A stretch of DNA of 64,000 bases from Theobroma cacao (GCF_000208745.1 NC_030857.1:2321664-2385663); one strand, 5' to 3'. Positions 25,136 through 36,880 are shown, numbered from the stretch's first letter. Made by a program: numbers and translations. The notes: a model not told the origin generated them from the sequence alone.

Positions 25136-26377
25136 TCAACTTTGATCGGAGTAGGCAATGTAAGTGGAAATGGCACATGTGTCGAACCCATTGAACTTGG
25201 TTCCACAAGCCGAGGTGTAAGCGCCCATTTTGTGAAACACCAGCCAGTCATTCACCTGCAGTTCCGGCAGAGGGTGACCTTTCAAAACTGTGTCCACGGC
25301 ATCACATGTGGGTCCGAAAACGGTGGAATCATATGTCTTTAACCCTTTGCAAGTTGGGTTGCCACGGTTGGATGTGCATGCAAGAGGAGTTAAGATCACA
25401 TCGTCATGATCGTACAGCAAAAAGTTCATGGACCCGTAGATCCCATCGTTTATCCAATACTCTCTAAGCTCATGCCTAACTCGCTTCCCGATAATGCTGG
25501 CTACTAGCGTGAAAGACGACTGGGCGAAGAATAGACCAGGTTCCGCCATAACTTTTAAGCCAGGCTCATTGAAAAAGTACTTTTGGAGAGCGGTTTTCAC
25601 GACGGGTGCTGCTTCGGTGAACCGTGGGCCGGCTGTGAAGCCCCCTCCGATGTTTAGTATATGCATATTCGGCATGCCAAGATGAGCAGCTTTTTCAAAA
25701 ACTGTTTTAGCTGCTGCTATGGCTTCTTCAAATGCACGGAAGTGGGTGGCTCCGCTACCAATGTGGAAGGAGACGCCCGGAACAGTGAACTTTGCAGCTT
25801 GAGCAGCCTGGAGAAGAGGAACAACTTCCTCAGGAAGTGCACCGAATTTAGCACCTAATTGAAATCTTGCGCCACTGGTTTCGGGGGGTTTGATTCGGAT
25901 CAATAAGGCACACTCTGGGTGCCACTTTCGAATCTTTTCAAGTTCATCTTTTGAATCAAAAGTAGTTAGGTTAACGCCAACGCTAGCAGCATACTTGATG
26001 TGAGACTCTGCTTTGCATGGGTTTGCAAAGACAATTCGATCAGGTGAAACCCCTAAAGCCAGAATGGCTTCTATCTCAGCACGGCTTGCACAATCGAAGT
26101 TGGAGCCGAGTGCGGCCATTTCTCGGAGTAGAGCCGGGCTGGGGTTGCACTTGACAGCGTAGAATGCTTGAACCATGGGAAGATTACGAATCCACGTGTC
26201 AAAGAGATCCACAACAACACCCAAATCAAGCACGTAAAATGGTTCCGTTTGCTGTTCATCAGAAATGACAGATTGAATGAAAGCGATCAACTCATTTTCT
26301 GTCAAGGCCGCAGCCCTCTTTCTCGTCAACCCTCCTGCGCTTATGATTGCCTGGAGGCTCCTGGAGCTTGACACCAT
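25136..26377 (-). CDS. ODC: Ornithine decarboxylase paralogue 1, with Arg-to-Leu in the PLP-phosphate site
   Basis: An intronless frame of 413 residues, the usual plant ODC length. ODC is a fold-III PLP enzyme that makes putrescine from ornithine as an obligate dimer. Landmarks: the PLP lysine K76 in FYAVK, the FHIGSGA histidine, the glycine loop GGGFTAG, YDH, and the catalytic Cys in GPTCD. One key position differs. The family motif EPGR reads EPGL here (L282, codon CTA at 25532-25534), whereas copy 2 keeps the Arg. The mouse equivalent, R277, contacts the PLP phosphate. SMNFLLYD replaces the usual NCILYD, and FHKMGAYT replaces F(E/P)NMGAYT. The frame is otherwise intact with no stop or frameshift. 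The start at 26377 aligns with copy 2; the frame continues upstream to an ATG at 26428. Activity may be weakened or altered. Confidence 0.92.
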   Translation of the reverse strand: MVSSSRSLQAIISAGGLTRKRAAALTENELIAFIQSVISDEQQTEPFYVLDLGVVVDLFDTWIRNLPMVQAFYAVKCNPSPALLREMAALGSNFDCASRAEIEAILALGVSPDRIVFANPCKAESHIKYAASVGVNLTTFDSKDELEKIRKWHPECALLIRIKPPETSGARFQLGAKFGALPEEVVPLLQAAQAAKFTVPGVSFHIGSGATHFRAFEEAIAAAKTVFEKAAHLGMPNMHILNIGGGFTAGPRFTEAAPVVKTALQKYFFNEPGLKVMAEPGLFFAQSSFTLVASIIGKRVRHELREYWINDGIYGSMNFLLYDHDDVILTPLACTSNRGNPTCKGLKTYDSTVFGPTCDAVDTVLKGHPLPELQVNDWLVFHKMGAYTSACGTKFNGFDTCAISTYIAYSDQS

Positions 26378-26573
26378 GGTGCGAGACTGATCGAGAGAGA
26401 GAAAAGGAGAAACTATCAGAGAGTGCATGTATTTCCGAATGCTTCGCAGGTGTCTAAATAAATAGCTGGAAATATGAAGAACAGGGATGAAACAAAACTA
26501 GAGGAAAAATGAAAGAGAAAACTTAGATTTTTCACCAAACGGTGTGCTCACCTTTCACTTACTCAATAGCCAA

Positions 26574-26582
26574 CTATATATA
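26574..26582 (-). promoter_or_regulatory. TATA box of ODC copy 1
   Basis: A TATATA core (TATATATAG on the minus strand) lies about 200 bases before the ODC start at 26377. Its context resembles the TATA box of copy 2. Confidence 0.45.
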
Positions 26583-26626
26583 CATGACAGAAGAAAGAGA
26601 AACAAAGTGAAAGGGACCAGTTCGCC

Positions 26627-27725
26627 ACGGCAGAGCTAGTCAATTTTTATTGTAAGTCAAAAATAAAAAAAATTAAAATTAAAAATTTTTAAAATTAATA
26701 TATTAAAACTTAATCAATGATTAAAAAATTCATATAAATAATAATTTTATATAACATATAAATAAAAAAATCAAGAAAAAAAAGCTTATAATAGTCATTT
26801 AAGAAAGTTATACTTGACAATATTTCTTATATTCAAATTCATCAATTTGTGACTCTATACTGAAAAGACTAGTAATGTCTTTCTCAATATAAATAACTAA
26901 ATTATTTATAAGAAACTCATAATTGATTTTGTTTTGGAGTCTTGTTTTTATAATTTTCATTGTTGAAAAGACTCTCTCCGTAGTTGCTGTAGAAATCAGA
27001 AAAGTCAAAATAAGACGAATTAATATATCAATCAAGCGTTTTGATTCATATTACTTTTTTTCATAAGTTGAAGTATTAAGGCTTGGTGATTCAAGTGTAG
27101 GAGAATCATTTGAACAACCTACTTTTTTTTCTTTTAAAAAATTTATTAATTATTTTCAACTTACTCATATTTTAATCAAACTTGAAAACAAATAATGCAG
27201 TCAATATATAATATTCTTATTTATTTATATTTAAACTTAAAATATTAAATATAAAACTATAATAAATAAAATATAAATAGTCAAATACGAAATACAAGAT
27301 TTCACACAATAGTTAAATAATATAAATAGAAAGAATAAGGTAAAAGAAAACTTTACCTCTTCTTAATTTTACACAATGGTGGTGAGCGGCTTTTATCTTT
27401 CCTTATCCAAACTCACAAATTCATAAATCTCTTTTGAAAAATGAAGTGTGTTTCAATGGTAAGTTATAAGAAAAGAGAAATAAAAATAACAAGACACAAA
27501 AAAAAAGAGAAAAAGAAAAAGAGGTGAGGAAAAATTTAAATGGGATAAAGTTAAGTATGTTTGTGAAATTGTGTTATTATTTTTTATTTATATTAATTAT
27601 TAAATAAATAAATTATTTTAAGTGACTCATTAAAAATATATAATAAATAAAAATTTTTAAAAATTTTAAGAAGATCATTAATAAAATATTTTTAAAAATT
27701 TTGGAAAGAGCACTGCCCCTCATTA
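26627..27725 (-). mobile_element. Decayed hAT-type transposon
   Basis: The minus-strand frame at 26808-27035 (75 codons) reads STATTERVFSTMKIIKTRL and then LVIYIEKDI. This is the conserved C-terminal dimerisation region of plant hAT transposases of the ZMYM1/TTF-zinc-finger type. Only this C-terminal piece is recognisable; the catalytic core and zinc fingers are missing or scrambled. The block is bordered by GGCAGAGCT-like sequence at the left and AGAGCACTGCCCC at the right, which look like imperfect inverted ends. I could not find a matching 8-base target duplication, so the limits are approximate. Confidence 0.55.
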
Positions 27726-27729
27726 TTGG

Positions 27730-28580
27730 CTTACCCTCAACCCCTGCAGCTAGCTAAACCACCACTTGGCATTCCAACATCCTAGATGCTTTCGGAATGG
27801 TGAGATATACCCTGACACCAAACATTCCCTCAACTACCTAAACGATGTAGTTTTGGAAAAAATACAATAAAACCGTTATCCTCACGTTTGGAAAAAGTAA
27901 TAATCACAATAAATAGTAAAAGGACAAGTAAAAATGTCAAACAACTAAAGACACCAAAAACGACATACGTAAAAGAATAAAATGGCAGCTAAAATCTTCT
28001 TCCATTTGAACTTCCTGTTGATCCTCACCTCTACTACTGCAAAATAGAGCACCAAATCTCAACAAGACATCACTCGAATTTAATGAAAAACAAATCACAT
28101 CACAAACGTACATTGCATGTGACTGCGTCATCTAGCCTACGTATGAACTCCTACAAACACATGTGAATTGAACAAGAAGTTCCTTGGCGAACTCGGAAAA
28201 TGAGCAATTGACAGAAAGAGGTCTTTTACTAGTATGGTTTAAGACTTATTATGGTATACTAACTTATGGATCGATAATGAAATTTACTTTTCAAAAATAA
28301 AAAACAACTGGCAGAAAGAGCCGTAACGTACTGAAGAAATAATTAGGCACATGCACCTTCCACCAAACACATGCATAAATAATTGAAGAAATATGGGTAG
28401 GATTGAAGTTTCAAGCATTTATGGTTATTGTCAGACTTCCGGACCATCCCCATTTTTTACTGTGTAGCTTTTTTAACATGCGAAAAGAATTGAAATCAAA
28501 GCTTTTTAGTTCATCGAAAGTACAAAGCACAGCAATGGTTTATTGGTAGTATATTACTTGTGTGTGTGTGTTGACATTAG
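27730..28580. other. Spacer with no recognised feature
   Basis: Read on both strands without finding a protein-like frame, RNA gene or clear repeat. The only open frame, 64 codons at 27937-28131 on the minus strand, resembles no family. Confidence 0.35.
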
Positions 28581-28582
28581 AG

Positions 28583-31500
28583 ATTGTAAGGGTCCTTATA
28601 ATATCTTGTACTTTGATATGGTGATTAATAAAGATTATCGAATGTCAATTGAGGTTAATTATAATATTTAAAAGTGATAAAAAATAAAAAGAATAGTTTG
28701 AGATAAAATATTTCGTACGCGAGAAAATAATAATAAAATAATTATATTTTTATCGAAAAAGAATTTATGAGATAAAAAGTGATTCGGAAGTCAATTGAGG
28801 CATAATAACGTATATTGGGTACCAAGGGGATGAGAGGAGACAAGAGGAAATTTTTAGAATAAAATAATATTATTAAAATATTACTATTTTATTCAGTGTC
28901 AGAATTTTTTCATGCAAAAGGAGTACATGGTCAATCTAAGTGGGGGAGAAGAAGAATGAGAGAATTTTGGAGAAAAATGAAGTTAATGAGGTCGCGTGTC
29001 TTTATTAAGTAAAGATAGCGCGAGCAAATAAATATTTTTAATATTATAAGGACACCGCGTTAGAGTACAAACTTCATACTTTATTAGTACATGTGTAGAA
29101 GAAGGTAATAGAAGAAAATTGGAGTTAAATGAATGTTGGGATGACTAAATTAAAATAGGAAGAAACAAAAAGGGTAAAACGGTAATTTTACGTGAAGTTT
29201 GGTCAAAGCTTCCTTTTGGAAGCTTTGACTCTGATTTTTTTTTAGCCCAAAACTTTTCTTATCTCCTCCAGCAAGATTTTTTTCCTCTTCTCCTCCATGC
29301 TCCACACCATTCTTGAAGCTTCCATGCCATTTTCTCTTTGTCCACTATGTAACCAAGTTTTCTTCATTTTCCTTTCCATGTTTTCTTTTCCTTTCTTCTC
29401 CAAACTTCTTGAGCACTAAATTTACAGCCTTTAATCCCAATTTTCAACACATCTAAACCCTAGGAATAGAAGAAAGAAAAAGAGAGAAAGGAAGAAAAAG
29501 CTTGGTTTTGGTGATTCAAGCAAGGATCGATCAGAATTCTTATTTTTGGCTTGAGTAGTCTTTGAAAATGAGTTAGTAACTTAGAGAAATCTCTTGTGGC
29601 AGCAAAGATTGGCTTGATTGGAGAAAAATTGATAACATGTAAGTCAATAAACCTATGGGTACATGAAGGACTCAAAGTGGAAAAGGAGAATAATAAGCTT
29701 AACACTATGTTTTAAAGCTTACGGTTAGTTGAATATTGTAAGGACTTATGGTTGTTGAAAGGATTTATTTGCCTAAGCTAGTTGAAAATTATTAAGATTG
29801 TATGACATGTTGTTTGAAAGAAATGAAAAATGAATATTGTGGATGGAGGATTGAGAAACAAAGTATTGAAAGTTAGATAGATAACAATGCATGAAAACTA
29901 TGAAATAATCGAGTGAAAGTGAGAATGATTGTTGCTACCATATATGTGAATTATGTGTGGAAATATAAGATGGATTTGGGCAAAAATTATTTAGAAATGT
30001 TGAAGTAGGTACGTGACATCATAAATAAGTTGTCGGTGATATAATCAAAGGAATTTCGTAAGCAATGGATGTAAGTAATTTTGGTAAAAATGTATTAAGA
30101 TGTGAGTTAATTGAAGATGGTTTCATGATAGGATGAAAATGTAAATTTGAGTAAGGATTAATTGATTGAAGTGCTACCCGTATACGTATATAATTAGATA
30201 TATTGGGTTCGTATTATTGTTAGGAAGTGCAAAGATAAAGTTAGAAAACTGTGGTAGCATGTCGGAGTAAATAACGAGCGATCGGCCAGTGAAAATAGTT
30301 AGAGACACCTTCGAACAAATAGCGACTTGAAATCTCATTGTTGCCAGGTGAGTAAACTTGCATTAAAATGTCTTGGGATATACACGTTTATATTTAATTG
30401 AATCCTCTAAAACGTTTTATTAGCTTTTCTTTAAAAAAAACTTGCACAGGAACAAGCCCTTGTGAAATGTTTTTATGTTATGAAATGGATAGTATGATGA
30501 ATTCATATGTTTCTGTATAATGATATATATATACTATGTCATAAATGGTACAATTGCGTGACAAATACAACCGTGCATGTGCGGAGTGGGTAGTGCACAT
30601 GCCGGTAATGATGCTGTCTTGATAATTATAAACGTGCATGTGCGGAGTGGGCAGTGCATACGTCGGTAATGATGCTGTCGTGATAATTACAACCGTGCAT
30701 GTGCAGAATGGGCAGTGTACACGCCGATAATGATGTTGTCATGATAATTACAACAGTACATGTGCGGAGCGAGCAGTGCACATGCCGGTGATGATGTACA
30801 TAAGCTGGATAAGGTGTGGTGGTATATTAATTGATATGTGCTTAAGCATATGTACATGCAATAGAAAAATTATGATTATAATATGTGATTATATGGCATG
30901 ATAAATCTTGAAAATTTTCCATTTACATGTGAATTAATTTTATTGCAACAAGAACATTCTGTTTATACTGCCTTGCTTGGATGATTGCTGAAAATTTCCT
31001 CTCTTTTCGATTTTCTGCTAAATATGGTTCCTTTATTATGAAATGATTTAATAACCCAGGGTTGATGGAAGGATTTTAATAAGAACTTGAACTAGGTTGC
31101 ATTGTTTTCAAACTTAAGTGCATCATGATTTTTAAATCATTCCTTGTAATTGCTTGTTCCCTTTCTATGTTCACTCACTGAGTTTATACTCACGTTTTCA
31201 ACTTCATGTTTTCAGATTCAAGGGTGGTTGAGATGCAGATTGAGGTGTCCACGTACTCCCATCTTTTAGGCAAGTACTTTGACATTTAGTAGTCATATCT
31301 CCCATCCAGAGTCACTCCGCTGATGGTCATATTCTAATTACGTGTATATGACTATTTGTTGTGAAATGCTGAGATTCACTTGTCAAATTATATGTATGTA
31401 TATAATGGTTGATGATGTCATTATGAATACATGATTGGGTTTTATGAGTTGTTTTCTGAGGAATTGTAATTGAGCATTATGAATTTTGGATTCTAAAGGA

Positions 31501-31600
31501 ATATGGATTAACGTATAAGATCATGTAAGTAGACTTGCTTGAGCTTGGTAGGCTGAGCTCATTGATCCCTTGCATCGGTCATGGCTCGAAAATTTGCTTG
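28583..31600. mobile_element. Probable LTR-retrotransposon-derived block (possibly a solo LTR)
   Basis: The block begins with TGTAAGGGTCC, has the A/T-rich then C/T-rich composition of a long plant LTR, and carries an internal tandem repeat at 30567-30800. It ends around a GGTCATGGCTCGAAAATTT stretch, similar in style to ends of plant gypsy LTRs. It encodes no protein; the only open frame is 81 codons at 29460-29705. No matching second LTR, primer-binding site or target duplication was found, so it could equally be another non-autonomous repeat. Confidence 0.35.
30567..30800. repeat. 61-bp tandem repeat, four units
   Basis: The word CGTGCATGTGCGGAGTGGG recurs at 30572, 30633 and 30694, with a diverged fourth copy at 30755, a constant period of 61 bases. 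Each unit goes on with CAGTGCACATGCCGGTAATG and ATGCTGTC. The units are GC-richer than their surroundings and differ by a few substitutions each. Confidence 0.85.
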
Positions 31601-33240
31601 TGAGAGTCCTGCATGCCATTGCTGCCAAGAAACGAGTCAGCGTACAGGATTCCTTTGTTTAAGATGCATGCATGACAGCTTGTGAAGGCAGTGCTCTGTC
31701 GTTTGCTAAAGATGTTATAGCATTAAGCAAGAATGAGGACTACCTGTCCGAAGCTCGACTGAGTGTATCAAAGTAGAAAGGGAAAGACCAAAACGAATTC
31801 AAAGGAAGCAGGCCAGCTAGCTAAAGTCCATTTCAGCTATCTTTTGTCACATTGCTGAAGATGTTCGTTTTAAGTCACCATGATCTTAGTTAGGAATATA
31901 GCTGGGGAAGAGATGATGGGAAGACGCTAGCTCGTAAGCATCAAAAGCATGCCCTTGAGATTGATGACTGCGCCACATGAACAGAGGCGCACCCACTTTT
32001 CTTGCAACAATTGAATTACTGCGATCATATTCATGTCTGTTAACTGTTCTTTATATCTACTTTCATGGCAAGAAAGGATACGTTTTAATCAATATTGTTC
32101 GGTTTGCATGTATACTTTTATGTAAAGAAAAAGAAATTTTCTTAGCAGAGAGAAGAGAAAGAGCACATCAGCATTAGTAACACCCAGTCCCAAGATCAAA
32201 AGACAAAACTACATCCATTTTCTACATAGAGCAAGATGAGAAATATTGGATTCACGAGAAATGTTAAAGAAACAGAGCCCAGACATAGTTTAGAAAGAGA
32301 AGATCCAGCTTGTTGAAACTGAGATCACTATGGTTACTTTCAAGTCCACTTGGTGAGAGGAGAGAAATCCCAATGGATCCAGACTGTTATTGATCCTTGA
32401 GTACACAAGCTAGCTATTCTTGCAAACCCTGGTTTTAATTTGGAAAAATTGCAGTTCCATATATAGTCATTTACATTATACTTTTTTTTTCTGGAAAGGC
32501 GTACAGTGTTTTTATTAATAGAAAATGCGGCATTTACATTATACTTAATGGAGCCAGAACTAATTAATGTACCCAAAAAAATCCATAGCTTGGCGAAGTT
32601 CTCAAATAGTTTACAAGGAAAGGCTAATGCTTACAAATTTCTAAGCCCCAACATCCATAGACATCAACACAGAAATAAACTCAGAGGAAAGTCTTAGCAA
32701 GCACAAGACAAAACACAAAAATTTAAAATATTTTCTTTTTTTCTTTTGATTTTCTGGAAGAATAGTGAGGATTTTGAGAAAATTAAATTGATAAGGTGAA
32801 AGGGGAGATCGAGACGTTTTAGAATTTTTGGGATTTTTTTACAATGGACCGGCATTGATTGGCATTAACCGTTGATCAGCTTTGACCCGGTTCATTTTGA
32901 TTTAATTTTAAGCCCATAGACCATTTGAAGTGGTGGGCTCTCTAAAAGGTAAACCCAACCTAAATAAAAGCTATGGTTTTGATATTCTTATAAAGGGTGA
33001 GCAAAATTTGGTTAAAATTGAATTAATCGATAAATTTTATTAATTTAGCTTGATTTAGTTAAATTAATTAAAAAGTTTGGTTAAGTCAATTTAATTTAGT
33101 TGAAAAAATTTAAATTTGTTAATCGAATTAATTGATTTTGAATTTTATATATTTTAAGGGTTTTTATTACATGTATGCACTCACAATTTTTCTATACATA
33201 TATATGAATAAAGGACTAGATTTAATCACCAAGAAGGCTT
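31600..33240. other. Spacer with no gene recognised
   Basis: The sequence to about 32200 is of average composition and could be transcribed, but its frames are short (66, 78 and 63 codons) and match nothing familiar. From 33000 it becomes A/T-rich with TTAATT-type words. Confidence 0.35.
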
Positions 33241-33361
33241 TTTTTACATGTATTTACTCTCACATTTTTCTATATTGATGGCGCTATCGATCAATACTGC
33301 TTTTTCTGTGCTAGATTCCATTAATGGGCAAAATACAAGAAAATAAGAAATTCTTGTTGGT

Positions 33362-33760
33362 TGGAAAATGCCACCAATTGTGTGGATTGCAATTAATTTT
33401 GATGGCGCATTTCGGAGATCTCTTGAAACAGTAGCTGCTGAGGGGTTATCTGAGATGCAAAAGGGAATTAGCAAAGTGGTTGTCCAATGAAACTAGTCAA
33501 ATGCTCAGCTTATCGAGCTGAATTGTGGGGAGTTAATCATGGCCTTAAGCTTGCTTGGGACTTGAATTCAGAAAGATTATGCTCCAAGTTGATAATAAGA
33601 TGGTGGTACAGGTTGTCACTTCACTCTCAGCTCATCCGTGTGCAAACTCGGATTTAATCCAAGTTCTTTAATGATCTACTTCACTAGCACTGAGAGGTGA
33701 ACGTATTGCACATTTACCATGAAAGAAATGATGTAACTGATCATATAACGAGTATTGTTT
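33362..33760 (+). pseudogene. LINE RNase H domain remnant
   Basis: Read in two frames, the plus strand resembles the C-terminal RNase H-like region found in plant non-LTR retroelement reverse transcriptases. First comes WKMPPIVWIAINFDGAFR, ended by a stop at 33490. In another frame from about 33510, AYRAELWGVNHGLKLAW follows, then after a further shift LQVDNKMVVQVV. The family's INFDGA, AELWG and VDNK(S)MVV blocks are in the right order. Stops and frameshifts show it is dead, and no reverse transcriptase or endonuclease is preserved nearby. Confidence 0.7.
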
Positions 33761-33779
33761 TTATTATAAATGAGAATTT

Positions 33780-35160
33780 TTTTAACTTCTAACACTCTTT
33801 CTATTGAAGTTAAGAGATTATTGTTGAATGATATATTAGGGATTTGTTTTTTCAAAATGATTCGATCTTAATAATATTTTCACTTAAAAAATACTTTATT
33901 TAGACATTAATATTATTGATATAAATATAATCACACAAAAAGTTATTTAAAATTGAACATAATGCAAAATATAATGAAAACTACCATAAATTTAAGTTAA
34001 TACCGTATTGATAAGTTATTAATTTATTATACTCTATATAGCATATTTATTAATAAACAATATATAGTCTATACGCTATAGACTATAGTAACTTAATGAA
34101 CTATAGTAATATAGTATAACTTATATTAACATAGTAAGTTATATTAAATTATTAATATAATTAGTATACTATAGTAATATAACTTATATTACTAAACTAT
34201 CTTTTACAAGATACCCGAGTATTTGGCTCATTGGTTGGTGTATGATCTTCCTGCCTAAAGAGTAGGGTTCGAATCTACTCTCCCCCAATTATAAAAAAAA
34301 AAAAAACTAACTTTTACAAGTACTAGTACTATATAGTAATACAACTTATATTAGTAATTAAATATAATACCTTATTAATATACTATATATTGATATATCA
34401 ATGACTTAATGAGTTAATGTTATTATATTATAATATATAACAAGATACTACATATATTATATAGTATACTTATTAATACACTAATTAGTCAGTAACAATA
34501 TATTATTATGTATAACCATATACTATTATACTATGTATATTATATGACTTCTTAGTATACTTATATACGATATAAGTATATGTTAACTATATATTGTAAT
34601 ATATTAATACACTATACAATATTAGTATATAGTTATACACTAAATATAATATATATATATATATACTATATAATTATATATTAATTATATATAGCAAATA
34701 TTAATACAATATTCATTGTTTACAGTTATACATTATATAATATATATCTTAATACACTATACATAATATACTTATTAATACACTAATTAATCAATATATA
34801 GTATAACAAATATACTACATAGTATACTTAATTATTAATATACTAATTAGTAAAAAATTATATATTAACAATATACTATATTAGCATATTTGTAAAATTA
34901 TAAGTAATAATGTAATATGTGGTAACATAAAGTACATTAAAATATATTATTAAATAAATTTTAAAAACAAAAAATTTTTGAAAATTTTGTTTAAATTGGT
35001 TTAAACCGATTTAATCAACTACAGTATGTTAATTTAAAGGTAGTTAAAGCCGTTAAGTTGATTTGGTTCGATTAAGTTTTTTAGGAAAGTCGATTAAGTT
35101 GGTTAATGGTATTCCTTAACGAATTAACCGATTTAATTGAATGCTCACTCCTAATTCTTA
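33780..35160. repeat. Extremely AT-rich TA/ACTATA-type satellite-like DNA
   Basis: From about 34000 to 34930 the sequence is nearly pure A/T, built from irregular words such as TATACTATA, TATTAATA and ATATAG, with a perfect (AT)n stretch around 34650. No coding potential. A SINE interrupts it at 34211-34310. The end (34985-35160) carries several GATTAAGTT-like words. Confidence 0.6.
34211..34310 (+). mobile_element. tRNA-derived SINE with target-site duplication
   Basis: A 100-base element holds an internal RNA polymerase III promoter: box A TGGCTCATTGG (about 34226) and box B GGTTCGAATCT (about 34266). It then has a C-rich stretch and an A-tail. It is flanked by a perfect 10-base direct repeat, CTTTTACAAG, at 34201-34210 and 34311-34320, the target-site duplication left by LINE-type retroposition. 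A SINE carries no protein and depends on LINE enzymes. Confidence 0.75.
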
Positions 35161-35359
35161 TATATGTTTGTAATCTATTTTATTTTTTCTTAAATTTATG
35201 TTGTATTATTTATTATTTATTTTTGGTACTAAGAAATACAGAAAAAATATTGAACAAAATAAAATAATAAGTTTGATATGGAGTAAGATATTGAACAAAA
35301 GTTTTATTTTAATTTGAAACTTTTTTTGAGCAATTAGCCAAAAAAATCTTACCATTTCT

Positions 35360-35453
35360 TTTTCTTTAGTTTTTTTTTTAAATTTGGGAAAAGGAGATTC
35401 AAACGCTACTCTCTAGGCAGGGGATTATACACCAACCAATGAACCAAATGCTC
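35360..35453 (-). mobile_element. Second tRNA-derived SINE, opposite orientation
   Basis: Read on the minus strand it matches the first SINE: GAGCATTTGGTTCATTGG with a box A-like start, then TGCCTAGAGAGTAG and a degenerate box B (GTTTGAATCT), ending in an A-tail at about 35371-35379. Box A and box B each carry changes from consensus, and no perfect target duplication is visible, so this copy appears older. Confidence 0.6.
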
Positions 35454-35681
35454 AAATGCGATCATTTTTTTTTCCTGTAGTATGTCCTTGAAACTTTTCA
35501 TTCTTATTAAACTGTTTGTATCAACCTTTTATGCTCAATTGCACATAGATTTCGTAGTGTTTACTTATGTAAACTTTTGTTATTATACCTTTATACTATA
35601 GAAGATTCAACTTTGATTAAGAATAATGAAATAGGTTAGATGTCACGGTCCCAATGAGAACTATTAATCCCATGTCGAGAA

Positions 35682-36086
35682 GAATGTTATGATTCCAATG
35701 GGAAGCTATGAATTCTGCATTGATTATGTACTAAAATGAGATTGGACATTTAAAATTCACACCATAAAGACCAACCCTTTTTTGTGTTCTTACAAAAAAT
35801 ACTAAATGTCTTTTTCCTATTGGCACTTTTTTGTATTCTTATAAAATAAACCAGATGTCTATTTGTTATCAAGGGTTGGCCTGTATTCTTACAGAATATA
35901 TTAGATGTAGATCAACCCTTTTTCGTATTCTTACAAGATATACCATATGTCTGTTTGATGTCAAAGGTTGGCCATAACTTTTTTGCTTTCTTATAGAAAA
36001 TAGAATGTTATGATTTCAACGGAGAATCATGAACCTCACATTGATTATGTATTAAAATGAAATTAGACATTTAAAATTCACACCAT
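35682..36086. repeat. 84-bp direct repeats enclosing internal short repeats
   Basis: Bases 35682-35765 and 36003-36086 are two diverged copies of the same 84-base segment, ending identically in GACATTTAAAATTCACACCAT, 321 bases apart. Between them, a word like GTATTCTTA(C/T)A followed by ATGTCT recurs about every 50 bases four times. The arrangement could be a very small non-autonomous retroelement or simply a duplicated satellite. Confidence 0.55.
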
Positions 36087-36239
36087 CTTCATCTTGTGGG
36101 GCACTTGATGTCTTTCTCATCTTGTTTTTTGGTAATTGGCCAATGGCTAACCTTTTTTGCACTTTTACAGATTTTTAATGAAATCACACTTTATGGCCAA
36201 ACCCTTTCTCTTACAAATCTTTAATGCCTTTTTTGTACT

Positions 36240-36880
36240 TTTATGACCATTTTTACCTTTATTTTTATAAATTTACATTAAGATTATTAAATGGCTAATT
36301 TTTATATATTTATTAATTAACATTTGTAAATGGTTAAATATTTTTTATTTGAGAACATAAATATAAATGATTAATTTTCACTAAAAGTATATTTATTATG
36401 TTTAAATTAACTTGTTATGATAACTCTTAAACATTTATGTCAATACTTTAAAAATCTTATTTCAACTTTATGAATTTTTACGTTTATTCTTATAAATTTA
36501 CGTTAAGATTTTTAAATATCAATTTTCATTACAAGTGTTTTTATTTTAGTTTTATGTATTTATTAATTAACATTTGTAAATGATTAAATATTTTTTCTAA
36601 AGCATATACATATAAATGATTAATTTTCATTAAAAGTATGCTCATTTTGTCTAAATTGACATGTTACATTAAGGTTTACATAATATTTTAATAATATTTA
36701 TTTCAACTTTATGATTTGTTGTGTTTATTCTCACAAATTTACGGCTAACAATTTGAAATGATTAATTTTCACTATAATTATTTGTATTCATACTATTATA
36801 TATTTATAAATTAACATTTGTAAATGATTAAATTTTTTATTCAATAATATAAATATAAATAATTAATTTTTATTTATCTA
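36240..36880. repeat. About 230-bp tandem array, nearly three units
   Basis: Anchors of the form AAATTTACRTTAAG recur at about 36270, 36495 and 36736, spaced 225 and 241 bases. Each is followed in order by ATTAACATTTGTAAATG, TAAATATTTTTT, AAATGATTAATTTT and TTTCAACTTTATG. The units are A/T-rich and diverged, and the last is incomplete. The array lies directly downstream of ODC copy 2. Confidence 0.75.

Noticed and set aside
26585..26604. TGACAGAAGA word resembling miR156
   Set aside because: Only the first ten bases fit, the rest diverges, and there is no complementary arm to form a precursor hairpin.
34211..34290. Functional tRNA gene
   Set aside because: Box A and B are present, but the acceptor and anticodon stems do not pair and a poly(A) tail and target duplication show it is a SINE.
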